A DNA stretch of 64,000 nt, taken from contig NZ_CP017248.1 of NCBI RefSeq assembly GCF_001735805.1, positions 6,572,001 through 6,636,000 on the forward strand. Reading direction: 5' to 3'. Of the stretch, positions 34,390 to 42,115 are shown one piece after another; the stretch's first letter is position 1; each line of letters starts with the position of its first letter. The position numbers and the translations under genes were made by a program. The DNA is from Streptomyces fodineus (GTDB lineage Bacteria > Actinomycetota > Actinomycetes > Streptomycetales > Streptomycetaceae). Under the pieces are notes generated by a model that was not told the origin of the DNA, made no database searches, and saw only the letters and a list, made by a program, of their open reading frames with translations.

Positions 34390-35801
34390 CCCCGGCGCAG
34401 GCCCAGGCCGACCAGGACGGCGGCGGCGAGGACGATCCCCGCGTCCAGGGCGAGGACCGTGTGGACGCCGGTCAGCAGGTCGTGGGAGGTGGTGGCCAGC
34501 ACGCCCAGCAGCGGGATGCCGATCGTGATGCCGACCTGCTGGGTGGAGGTCACCAGACCGGTGGCCAGGCCCTGCTCCTCGTCCGGCACACCGGAGGTGA
34601 CCGTCAGGCCGTACGAGATGATCGCGCCCAGGTGGCACATGCTGGCCAGGGACACGGCCGCCGTGGCGAGCCAGACCGACCAGACGTGGGAGTTGAGCAG
34701 GAGCAGCGTCGCGATCAGCGCGCCCTGGCCGGTCAGCGAGCCGACCAGGACGCGGCGGGCGCCGAAGCGGCCGATCACCTTCGCGGCGAGCGTGCCGGCG
34801 ACGGCCGACAGCACGCCCTGGAAGCCGAAGACCAGCCCCGTCTCGAACGCCGACAGGTGCAGGATCTCCTGGAGGTACAGCGTCAGGACGAAGACCACCG
34901 TCGACATCATCGAGAAGGTGACCAGACCGCCCACGTTGCCCCAGGCCACCGTGCGCCGCCGCAGCATGGGCAGGGAGACCAGCGGGGCCTGCGTGCGGGA
35001 CTCGATCACCGTGAACGCGGTCAGCAGGAGCCCGCCGGCGAGCAGCGCCGTGATGACGTCCACGCGGCCGAAACCGTGGTCGGCGGCCGTGGACAGGGCG
35101 TAGATCAGGGACAGCAGACCGGTGGTGACGGTGACGGCGCCGGGAACGTCCAGTCGCGGACGCTCCGGGGTGCGCGACTCCGGCAGCAGGCCCGGCGCCA
35201 GCGGCAGCACGAGCAGCGCGAACACCGACAGCAGGGCCATCGTCGAGCGCCAGCCGAGCGCGTCGGTCAGCACACCGCCCGCGACCATGCCGATGGTGAA
35301 GCCCAGCGACAGCAGGGTGCCGGAGATGCCGAGGGCGCGGTCGCGGGCCGGGCCCTCCGGGAAGGTGGTGGTCAGCAGGGACATGCCCGCCGGGACGATC
35401 GCCGCCGCGCCGAGACCCTGCAGCGCGCGCCCGGTGAGGAACGACGCCGGGTCCCAGGCCAGGGTCGCCAGCAGCGAGGCCGCGCCGAACAGGGCCAGGC
35501 CGGTCAGGAACAGCTTCCGGCGGCCGTACAGGTCGCCGATGCGGCCGAAGAGGAGAAGGAATCCGCCGGAGGGCAGCGCGAACGCGGTGACGGCCCACTG
35601 CAGGGCCGAGCGGCTCATGCCGAGGTCGGTGCCCAGTTCGGGCAGGGCCACGTTCAGGACGGAGAAGTCCAGCGCGACCATGAACTGGGCCGCGCACAGG
35701 ACGAACAGGACGAGCTTGTCACGCGTGGACAGCCGGGGCGTCCCGGTGGTGTCGAGCGGTGTGCCCGCGGTGGTGGGCTGGGTGGTGGTGTCGGTCGCCA
35801 T
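34374..35801 (-). CDS. MFS drug exporter, DHA2 (EmrB/QacA) type
   Basis: 475 residues with about 14 hydrophobic segments. N-terminal STRDKLVLFVLCAAQFMVALD and SVLNVALPELGTDLG with loop GRIGDLYGRRKLFL (motif A) and GALQGLGAAAIVPAGMSLL (motif C region) are typical of proton-driven drug/H+ antiporters. The start ATG at 35801 lies only 47 bases from the divergently oriented XRE regulator, a usual arrangement for a repressor-controlled exporter. Substrate unknown. Confidence 0.9.
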   Translation of the reverse strand: MATDTTTQPTTAGTPLDTTGTPRLSTRDKLVLFVLCAAQFMVALDFSVLNVALPELGTDLGMSRSALQWAVTAFALPSGGFLLLFGRIGDLYGRRKLFLTGLALFGAASLLATLAWDPASFLTGRALQGLGAAAIVPAGMSLLTTTFPEGPARDRALGISGTLLSLGFTIGMVAGGVLTDALGWRSTMALLSVFALLVLPLAPGLLPESRTPERPRLDVPGAVTVTTGLLSLIYALSTAADHGFGRVDVITALLAGGLLLTAFTVIESRTQAPLVSLPMLRRRTVAWGNVGGLVTFSMMSTVVFVLTLYLQEILHLSAFETGLVFGFQGVLSAVAGTLAAKVIGRFGARRVLVGSLTGQGALIATLLLLNSHVWSVWLATAAVSLASMCHLGAIISYGLTVTSGVPDEEQGLATGLVTSTQQVGITIGIPLLGVLATTSHDLLTGVHTVLALDAGIVLAAAVLVGLGLRRGQSGI

Positions 35802-35848
35802 GGCAAAGAGCTTCGGACGAGCGGAATACCGGTGGGGAGTCGGAACTT

Positions 35849-36772
35849 ATGGTGGTGGTGGCACCACCAGATACGACGGGGGAGGAGCGGTACGTGCCTG
35901 TAGCGGGGGCGTCGCAGAGTGAACGACGCAGTGAACTGCGCGAGTTCCTGATGAGCCGGCGGGCCCGGGTCAGACCGGAGGAGGCCGGACTGCCGGCCGG
36001 CGGCGGCCGGCGCCGTACGCCCGGGCTGCGCCGGGAGGAGGTCGCCGTGCTCGCCGGGGTGGGCGCCTCCTGGTACCAGTGGCTGGAGCAGGGGCGGGAG
36101 ATCTCCGTCTCCCCGTCGGTGCTGGACGCCGTCGCCCGGGTGCTGCGGCTGAGCAACGCCGAGCGCCGGCATCTGTACCTGCTGGCCGGGCTGAACCCGC
36201 CGGCGCCCGAAGTGGCGCCGGAGAAGCGGGACATGTGCGAGGGGTTGCGGCGGCTGATCGACACCTGGATGCCGTATCCGGCGCACATCATGGACCTGTA
36301 CTACAACTGCGTGATGTACAACGACGCGGCCGCGATCGTGCTCGGCATGCGGCCGGACATCACGCAGAACTGCCTCGTCGACTTCTTCACCGATCCGCTG
36401 TACCGGTCGCGCAGCCACAGCTGGGAGGAGAACGCGCGTACGGTCGTGGCGCAGTTCCGGGCCGCGTGTGCGGCGCGGCCGGACGACGAGGGCTTCCAGG
36501 AGGTCCTCGCCGAGGCGTCCGAGCGCAGCCCGGAGTTCGTCCGGCTGTGGGCCGAGCGGGACATCCAGGACCAGGGGCAGATCCGCAAGGAGCTGGAGCA
36601 TCCGCTGGTCGGGCTGCTGGTGGTGGAGTCGACGGCGATGAAGGTGCCGGCCCGGCCCGATCTGATGATCGTGCTGCACACTCCGCTGGAGGAGGCGAAC
36701 ACCGCGGCGAAGCTGGAGTGGCTGGCGTCCCCGGAGGGGCGGCGGGGCGCGATGTACCCCGTGGCGGGGTGA
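35849..36772 (+). CDS. XRE family transcriptional regulator with MmyB-like ligand domain
   Basis: 307 residues from ATG 35849, GGGGAG nine bases upstream. Helix-turn-helix at about 20-90: LREFLMSRRARVRPEEAGL, RRRTPGLRREEVAVLAGVGASWYQWLEQGR, the common Streptomyces MmyB-type signature, followed by a PAS-like C-terminal domain (about 110-290: DTWMPYPAHIMDLYYNCVMYN, ELEHPLVGLLVVESTAMKV) that may bind fatty acid or a similar ligand. Likely represses the adjacent divergent exporter gene. Confidence 0.88.
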   Translation: MVVVAPPDTTGEERYVPVAGASQSERRSELREFLMSRRARVRPEEAGLPAGGGRRRTPGLRREEVAVLAGVGASWYQWLEQGREISVSPSVLDAVARVLRLSNAERRHLYLLAGLNPPAPEVAPEKRDMCEGLRRLIDTWMPYPAHIMDLYYNCVMYNDAAAIVLGMRPDITQNCLVDFFTDPLYRSRSHSWEENARTVVAQFRAACAARPDDEGFQEVLAEASERSPEFVRLWAERDIQDQGQIRKELEHPLVGLLVVESTAMKVPARPDLMIVLHTPLEEANTAAKLEWLASPEGRRGAMYPVAG

Positions 36773-36800
36773 ACGGGGCCGGGCTTCGTATGCTCTGGGC

Positions 36801-37154
36801 ATGACCGAGAGCAACGCGCTTGACCCCGAGGACCGCAAGATCGTGACCCTGGCCCGTTCCGTTCGGGCTCGCAACGGTGTGCCGGAGGGGGCGGCCGTAC
36901 GGGACGAGACCGGGCGTACGTATGCCGCCGGGACGGTTTCGCTGCCCTCGCTGAAGCTGAGCGCGCTGCGGACGGCGGTCGCCATGGCCGTGGCGTCGGG
37001 GGCCACCTCGCTGGAGGCGGCGGCGGTGGTGAGCGACGCGGAGTCGGTGGCGGGCGAGGACTTGGCCGCGGTTGCCGATCTCGGTGGTGCGGGGACGCCG
37101 GTGCTGCTCGCCGGGCCTGACGGTGCTGTCCGGCTGACCGTTTCCGCCGGCTGA
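36801..37154 (+). CDS. cytidine deaminase-like protein lacking zinc ligands
   Basis: 117 residues, 28 bases after the XRE gene and upstream of era, where Streptomyces normally has a gene annotated cytidine deaminase. The helix and strand order (EDRKIVTLARSVRARNGV, AAVRDETGRTYAAGTVSLPSL, ALRTAVAMAVASGATSLEAA) fits the CDA fold, but the HAE and PCxxC zinc/catalytic motifs are absent; there is no cysteine in the whole protein. It is therefore unlikely to deaminate cytidine and may be a binding or regulatory relic. Followed by a terminator. Confidence 0.75.
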   Translation: MTESNALDPEDRKIVTLARSVRARNGVPEGAAVRDETGRTYAAGTVSLPSLKLSALRTAVAMAVASGATSLEAAAVVSDAESVAGEDLAAVADLGGAGTPVLLAGPDGAVRLTVSAG

Positions 37155-37166
37155 CGTACCGAAGTG

Positions 37167-37190
37167 CCGGCCGAACGAAAGGTCGGCCGG
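37167..37190 (+). terminator. terminator after the cytidine deaminase-like gene
   Basis: CCGGCCGA (37167-37174) and TCGGCCGG (37183-37190) form an 8-bp stem with an 8-base ACGAAAGG loop, thirteen bases after the stop. The 170 bases from here to the secreted protein gene hold its promoter region; I see no clear consensus. Confidence 0.75.
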
Positions 37191-37360
37191 AATTCAACCT
37201 TGTTGTGTTCCTGCCCTTGCGCATCAATAAGGCCGTACGTTCCGACGGGCCGTCAGATCCGCACCACCCGCGCAGTGTGCCCGCACCCGCCTGCCCGGCC
37301 TCCCTGTCCGTCGGTGTCCCCCCACACGGCACTCCCCACACGAAAGGGAAGCGGATCCCC

Positions 37361-37837
37361 ATGAGAGGCAAGCGCACGGCAACGGGTGCGGCGCTGGTCG
37401 CCGGGGCCCTCGCGGTCACCGGACTCGCCCTCGCGCCCTCCGCGGCCGCCGTCACCCCACAGTCGGCGACCATCACCGCGAGCTGCGGCATCTTCGGCGG
37501 CGGTACGGCCACGCTCACCGCCACCCAGAGCGGCACCTCGGCCACCATCACCCTCACCTCCTCCGCGATCACCGCGCCGGTCGCGGTGGCCAAGGACTCC
37601 ATCTCCTCCACCCTCAGCCTGGCCAAGTCGGGCGGCGGCTCCGTCGTGTTCAGCGGGACGAAGAACCCCGCCATGAACACCGGCGACGCCGTCAGCGTCG
37701 GCCCGCTCCCCGGCACCGTCGCCTCCGGTGACAAGCTGGACGCCTACGGCGGCTCGCTGAAGATGGTCATCTTCGGGGTCACCGTGACCTGCACGGCGAA
37801 CGGTCCGCAGTCGCCCGGCCCCTTCGTCTTCGACTGA
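37361..37837 (+). CDS. secreted single-domain beta protein of the WxL-like cluster
   Basis: 158 residues from ATG 37361 with AAAGGGAAG upstream. Signal peptide about 1-34 (MRGKRTATGAALVAGALAVT, cleaved after SAAA). The mature part is Ala/Gly/Thr/Ser-rich, almost without charged residues in its first half, and has two cysteines, one near its start (ITASCGIFGGG) and one near its end (VTVTCTANGP), probably a disulfide. The layout resembles the N-terminal domain of the next protein. It is the first gene of a three-gene surface cluster; a hairpin separates it from the second. Function unknown. Confidence 0.75.
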   Translation: MRGKRTATGAALVAGALAVTGLALAPSAAAVTPQSATITASCGIFGGGTATLTATQSGTSATITLTSSAITAPVAVAKDSISSTLSLAKSGGGSVVFSGTKNPAMNTGDAVSVGPLPGTVASGDKLDAYGGSLKMVIFGVTVTCTANGPQSPGPFVFD

Positions 37838-37859
37838 CTGAACTGAGCGATCTGTTCCG

Positions 37860-37901
37860 GATGCCGCAGAAACTGATGATCCGTCAGGTTTCTGCGGCAT
37901 C
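37860..37901 (+). terminator. long perfect hairpin between two secreted-protein genes
   Basis: GATGCCGCAGAAAC (37860-37873) and GTTTCTGCGGCATC (37888-37901) make a 14-bp perfect stem; the loop region contains CTGA...TCAG (with ATGATCCG inside), which can extend the stem past a one-base bulge. It can act as terminator or as partial attenuator/RNA stabiliser, giving more of the first protein than of the two downstream. Confidence 0.75.
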
Positions 37902-37989
37902 TCCATTGACTTCTCACCCCGGCTCCACATCAATGCCCCCTGTCGGCGCAGATGAGCCGCTGCGCCCGCAACCCTCAGGAGGGGGCCCC

Positions 37990-39327
37990 ATGGGTTCGAC
38001 ACCCCCAAGACCACGAAGATCCCGACGGTGGCGCTGGGCGTCGCTGTTCGGGGCGACCGCGCTCGCGGTCACCGCGGGCGGCGCGCTGGCCGGTCCGGCC
38101 GGTGCCGCCGGCACCAACGTGGACTTCGCCACGCACTGCATCCCGCCCGCCGTCGCGGGCATCCCGCCGATCGACGGCACCACGACCGCCGGCGTCTCGG
38201 TGGACAACGCCAGCCCGAAGGTCGGCGACACCGTCACCGTGACCTACACCGTGGTCACCGCCGCCGCCGGCAACCCCACCGACCTCGCCCTGCCCGCCGA
38301 CATCATGACCCCGACCGGAAAGGTGACCCTCGGTGGCGCCCAGACGGGGGACGTGACCGTCGCCGGGCCCAAGAAGAACCCGCCGGTGCCGGGGAAGGCC
38401 GCCTTCCCGTCCTTCTCCATGACCGGCACGTTCACCGTCACCAAGGCCGGGCAGATCACCCTCTCGCCCGGCGACTACAACATCCACACCAGCTACATCC
38501 TGGAGCTGGACACCCCGTGCACGGTCACCAACCCGCCCGCCCCGGTGTCCCAGACCGTCACGGCGACCGACGGCACCCCGGCCAACACCCGGGCGATCTC
38601 GCTGAGTTCGGCCTCCGGTGACCCGGGTGCCGCCGTCACGGTCAGCGGCAGCAACTTCACGCCGGGCGCCACCGTGACCCTGGCCGGGCGGTCCGGGGCC
38701 ACCCAGACCGCGGACACCGCCACGGTCACGGCCAACGCGCAGGGTTCCTTCAGCGGTTCCCTCGTCGTCAAGGACAAGACGACGACCGGGATCGTGGCGT
38801 ACGAGGGCGGCTCCTGGAGCGCGGACAAGGGCGCCGGTCCCGCGGCGTACGTCGTCAACGACAACTCGCCCGTTCCGCCGGGCAGTCAGAAGCTGACGAC
38901 CACCGTCAAGGCGGGCACGCTGGCCATGTCCCAGGCCGGGGACTCCGTCGCGCTGTCGGCGGTCGACTTCGGCAAGGGCGGGGCCTCGACGGGCAAGCTG
39001 CAGACGGTGACGGTCCAGGACTTCCGCGGCGGGCCCGCGGGCTGGTCCCTGACCGGCAAGGTCACCGGCTTCAGCGGTCCCGGCGGCAAGATCGACGCGG
39101 GGAAGCTGAGCTGGACCCCGGCGTGCGTGGCCAAACCCGGCAGCCCCAGCACGTGCAAGGCCGGTTCGGCGGGCACCGTGGGAGCCTCGGGGGCGACTTT
39201 GGCGTCGACCTCCGACGGCACGCTCACCGGCGGTGAGTTCACCGTCGACGCCGGACTCTCCCTGGACGTACCGGCGTTCACGCCTCCGGGTGCGTACTCC
39301 GGTGTGCTCACGCTGACGCTCACCTGA
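37990..39327 (+). CDS. secreted WxL-like multidomain surface protein
   Basis: 445 residues from ATG 37990 with a strong CAGGAGGGGG site. Signal peptide about 1-40 with an Arg-rich n-region (RPRRSRRWRW) and AGAA cleavage. Domain 1 (about 41-195) is beta-rich with Cys near each end (ATHCIPPAV, DTPCTVTNP). Domain 2 (about 197-285) looks like an IPT/Ig fold (SASGDPGAAVTVSGSNFTPG). Domain 3 (about 290-445) resembles a WxL domain: VTVQDFRGGPAGWSLTGKV with W352-S-L354 and a C-terminal GAYSGVLTLTLT where the second motif of Firmicute WxL domains would sit. WxL domains bind peptidoglycan non-covalently. No sortase signal or membrane anchor. The adjacent DUF916-like gene supports the call. Confidence 0.7.
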   Translation: MGSTPPRPRRSRRWRWASLFGATALAVTAGGALAGPAGAAGTNVDFATHCIPPAVAGIPPIDGTTTAGVSVDNASPKVGDTVTVTYTVVTAAAGNPTDLALPADIMTPTGKVTLGGAQTGDVTVAGPKKNPPVPGKAAFPSFSMTGTFTVTKAGQITLSPGDYNIHTSYILELDTPCTVTNPPAPVSQTVTATDGTPANTRAISLSSASGDPGAAVTVSGSNFTPGATVTLAGRSGATQTADTATVTANAQGSFSGSLVVKDKTTTGIVAYEGGSWSADKGAGPAAYVVNDNSPVPPGSQKLTTTVKAGTLAMSQAGDSVALSAVDFGKGGASTGKLQTVTVQDFRGGPAGWSLTGKVTGFSGPGGKIDAGKLSWTPACVAKPGSPSTCKAGSAGTVGASGATLASTSDGTLTGGEFTVDAGLSLDVPAFTPPGAYSGVLTLTLT

Positions 39328-39386
39328 GCGTGCGGGCGTCCGCACCCGCCCGTTCCTTCGTCTCTCCTCCGCGGGGGTCCGCACCC

Positions 39387-40397
39387 ATGCGCAAGCTGTA
39401 CGTCCTCCTCCTGGGCCTGTTGCTGGCAGGGCAGGCCACACCCACCCGCGCCGCCGACAACGGCAGCTGGTCCGTCTACCCGGTCGCCTCGAAGATCGCC
39501 CAGCGGCCCTACTTCTACCTCTCCGCCGACCCCGGCCAGACCCTCACCGACAAGGTCGCCGTCCAGAACAAGACCGGCGGGCCGCTCACCTTCCGGCTCT
39601 ACCCGGCCGACGCCTACAACACCGCCCGCGACGGCGGTTTCGCCGTGCGGACCGTCAAGGAGCGCATGCTCGGGGTGGGCGCCTGGGCCCGGCTCGCGCA
39701 GTCCCGGGTCACCGTGCCCGGCCATACGACCGTCACCGTGCCCTTCACCCTCCGCGTCCCGCAGGGCGCCGAGCCCGGTGACCACCCGGGTGCCATCGTC
39801 GCCCTGGACGAGCGCGTCGACCCCGGCAGCGGGCGGCTCGCGCTCGGTGTGCAGCGGGCCGTCGGCGCCCGCGTCTACCTCCGGGTCAGCGGCCCCACAC
39901 TGCCCGCGCTGTCCGTGGGACAGCTGCACATCAGCCACCACCAGCCCCTGATCCCGGGTTTCGGCGCCGGCACGGCCACCGTCTCCTACACCCTGGCCAA
40001 CACCGGGAACGTCACCCTCGACCCGAGGGTGGAGCTGAAGGCGCGCGGGCTGTTCGGCCGTACGCTGCTCGACCGCGAGCTGTCCCGGGTGCCGTCGCAG
40101 CTGCTGCCCGGACAGCGGGTCAGGCTCACCGAGACCTGGCGCGGAGCGCCCCAACTCGACTGGGGAGACGTGACGTTGACGGCGAGCGCGCCCGGCACCC
40201 GGCAGTCGGCGAGCGCCTCCTTCCTCGCGCTGCCCTGGCTGGTCGTGGCGCTGGTGTGCGCCGCGGGCGTGGCGGTCGGGGTGCTGCTGGTCAGAGCGCG
40301 TCGGGGCCGCGTTCGCCGGTCCGCACGCGTACGACCGTCTCCACGGGTACGGCCCACACCTTCCCGTCCCCGATCTTCCCCGTCTGCGCGGCCCTGA
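39387..40397 (+). CDS. DUF916-like membrane-anchored surface protein
   Basis: 336 residues from ATG 39387 (GGGGG upstream). Signal peptide about 1-22; mature region begins NGSWSVYPVASKIAQRPYFY and contains DPGQTLTDKVAVQNKT and VPFTLRVPQGAEPGDHPGAI, the pattern of DUF916 (WxL-partner peptidoglycan domain). A second beta domain follows (about 170-275; TATVSYTLANTGNVTLDPRV). One transmembrane helix about 282-303 (LPWLVVALVCAAGVAVGVLL) and a very basic Arg/Pro tail. The last 107 bases, exactly the cytoplasmic tail, overlap glnB on the other strand. Likely anchors a complex with the two upstream secreted proteins. Confidence 0.78.
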   Translation: MRKLYVLLLGLLLAGQATPTRAADNGSWSVYPVASKIAQRPYFYLSADPGQTLTDKVAVQNKTGGPLTFRLYPADAYNTARDGGFAVRTVKERMLGVGAWARLAQSRVTVPGHTTVTVPFTLRVPQGAEPGDHPGAIVALDERVDPGSGRLALGVQRAVGARVYLRVSGPTLPALSVGQLHISHHQPLIPGFGAGTATVSYTLANTGNVTLDPRVELKARGLFGRTLLDRELSRVPSQLLPGQRVRLTETWRGAPQLDWGDVTLTASAPGTRQSASASFLALPWLVVALVCAAGVAVGVLLVRARRGRVRRSARVRPSPRVRPTPSRPRSSPSARP

Positions 40398-40629
40398 CGA
40401 TCGCGTCGATCACGGGCTCGGCGTCCGCGTCCTCGACCACGACCTCGATGCGCACCTTCGGCACCAGGTCGACCCGGTACTCGGCCCCCCGGTACACCTC
40501 GGTGTGGCCGCGCTGGCGGCCGTAGCCGCTCGCCTCGGTCACGGTCAGACCGTGCACGCCCAGTTCCTGCAGGGCGGTCTTGACCTCGTCCAGACGGTAC
40601 GGCTTGACGATCGCGGTGATGAGCTTCAT
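40291..40629 (-). CDS. glnB: nitrogen regulatory protein P-II
   Basis: 112-residue PII signal protein (GlnB/GlnK type) sensing 2-oxoglutarate and ATP/ADP. MKLITAIVKPYRLDEVKTAL at the start, T-loop GYGRQRGHTEVYRGAEY with Tyr46 and Tyr51 (Tyr51 is the residue modified in actinobacterial GlnK), B-loop TGKIGDGKVW and C-loop VRVRTGERG. Start ATG 40629 overlaps the amt stop by four bases, so it surely acts on the neighbouring ammonium channel. Unlike the usual Streptomyces amtB-glnK-glnD set, no glnD follows. Confidence 0.95.
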   Translation of the reverse strand: MKLITAIVKPYRLDEVKTALQELGVHGLTVTEASGYGRQRGHTEVYRGAEYRVDLVPKVRIEVVVEDADAEPVIDAIVRAAQTGKIGDGKVWAVPVETVVRVRTGERGPDAL

Positions 40630-41942
40630 GCCTGGGTGTCGACCTTCTGCGTGCTGGTTGCGGTGAGGAGGGAGTGGGAGACCGGGGCGCCGTGCCCCAG
40701 GACGCCGTGATCGTATGCCGTCTCGGCGTGCACCGTAAGGTCCAGGCCGGTGTGCTCCTGCTCCTCGCTCGCGCGCAGGCCCATCGCCTTGTCGAGCAGC
40801 TTGCCGAGGCCGTACGTCACCGCGAAGGCGTAGCCGGCCACGACCACCACGGCGAGCAGCTGCCTGCCGAGCGGTGCGAGCCCGCCGCCGTAGAAGAGGC
40901 CCTCCGCGGTGCCGGTCATCGCCTTCTCGGCGAACAGGCCGATCAGCAGGGTGCCGATGATCCCGCCGACCAGGTGGACGCCGACGACGTCCAGGGAGTC
41001 GTCGTAGTTCAGCTTGAACTTCCAGCTCACCGCGTAGGAGCAGACGACACCGGCGGCGAGGCCGACGACCAGCGCGCCGAGCAGGGAGACCGTGCCGCAG
41101 GACGGGGTGATCGCGACCAGGCCGGCGACCGCGCCGGAGACGGCGCCCAGGGTGGTCGGGTGCCCGTCCCTCTTCTGTTCGACGAAGAGCCAGCCGAGCA
41201 GACCGGTGCAGCCCGCGGCCAGGGTGTTGAGGAAGGCGGCCGCGGCGAGGCCGTTCGCGCCGAACGCGCTGCCCGCGTTGAAGCCGAACCAGCCGAACCA
41301 GAGCAGACCGGCACCGAGGATCACCATGGGCAGGTTGTGCGGCCGCATGGCGTCCTTCTTGAATCCGAGCCGGGGCCCGAGGACCAGGCACAGGGCGAGA
41401 CCGGAGGCGCCGGAGGTGATCTCGACCGGCAGACCGCCCGCGAAGTCGAGCGCGCCGAGCCCGGCCGCGATCCAGCCGCCCGGGCCCCACACCCAGTGCG
41501 TCACCGGAACGTATACGAGGAGGGTCCAGACCGGGACGAAGACCAGCCACGCCGAGAATTTCGTGCGGTCGGCGACCGCGCCGCTGATCAGGGCGGCCGT
41601 GATGATCGCGAAGGTGAGCTGGAAGGTGGCGAAGAGGAGGGTGGGGACCGTGCCGTGCACGCTGCCGGGGCCGAGGTGCGCCATTCCGGCGTGATGGAGC
41701 CCGCCGATGAGCCCCCCGAAGGCGTCGTCCCCGAAGGCGAGGGAGTAGCCGGCCGCCAGCCAGACCACCGTGACCAGGGCGATCGACACGAAGCTCATCA
41801 TCAGCATGTTGAGGACGCTCTTCGTGCGGACCATGCCGCCGTAGAACAGGGCCAGGCCGGGCGTCATCAGCAGGACGAGGGCGGTCGCGGCGAGCAGCCA
41901 GGCGGTGTCGCCGGTGTTCACACGGGCGGCGGCGAGGGTCAC
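40626..41942 (-). CDS. amt: ammonium transporter (Amt family)
   Basis: Ammonium channel, 438 residues from GTG 41942 with TTGGAG seven bases upstream; the frame runs on to 42053 but without a good start. About eleven hydrophobic segments; MTPGLALFYGGMVRTKS, the twin-His pair in VPVTHWVWG and VVGVHLVGG, and FKLNYDDSLD are diagnostic. The C-terminal tail (MGLRASEEQEHTGLDLTVHAETAYD) is the conserved PII-interaction region. Forms an operon with glnB. It differs from the typical Streptomyces AmtB near amtB-glnK-glnD and is probably a second copy. Confidence 0.95.
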   Translation of the reverse strand: MTLAAARVNTGDTAWLLAATALVLLMTPGLALFYGGMVRTKSVLNMLMMSFVSIALVTVVWLAAGYSLAFGDDAFGGLIGGLHHAGMAHLGPGSVHGTVPTLLFATFQLTFAIITAALISGAVADRTKFSAWLVFVPVWTLLVYVPVTHWVWGPGGWIAAGLGALDFAGGLPVEITSGASGLALCLVLGPRLGFKKDAMRPHNLPMVILGAGLLWFGWFGFNAGSAFGANGLAAAAFLNTLAAGCTGLLGWLFVEQKRDGHPTTLGAVSGAVAGLVAITPSCGTVSLLGALVVGLAAGVVCSYAVSWKFKLNYDDSLDVVGVHLVGGIIGTLLIGLFAEKAMTGTAEGLFYGGGLAPLGRQLLAVVVVAGYAFAVTYGLGKLLDKAMGLRASEEQEHTGLDLTVHAETAYDHGVLGHGAPVSHSLLTATSTQKVDTQA

Positions 41943-41988
41943 GGGCGTCTCCAACGGTGTGAGGCTCGTCAGAGGGTCACCGGTGTGC

Positions 41989-42026
41989 GTTTCCGGTCGC
42001 GTACAGGTGTGTTTCCGTGACGTTTC
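41989..42026 (-). promoter_or_regulatory. candidate GlnR box upstream of amt-glnB
   Basis: Read on the minus strand: GAAAC-6-GAAAC-6-GTACG-6-GAAAC, with GAAAC elements at 42022-42026, 42011-42015 and 41989-41993, i.e. start-to-start spacings of 11 and 22. The GlnR consensus is gTnAC-n6-GaAAC-n6-gTnAC-n6-GaAAC; both GAAAC half sites are perfect and the gTnAC positions are partial (4/5 and 3/5). Ends 47 bases before the amt start. A further GAAAC is at 42038-42042. Confidence 0.5.
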
Positions 42027-42115
42027 GTTGCGGGCGGGTTTCCGGAAGCTCACGGGGGGCCGTGGCGGCCGTCACTGGTACGGCGGGCCCTCGTGGATCA
42101 GCGACAATGAACGGC

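Noticed and set aside
34374..36772. MFS exporter plus XRE regulator as part of an antibiotic gene cluster
   Set aside because: No biosynthetic genes nearby; this regulator/exporter pairing is common as a stand-alone resistance unit.
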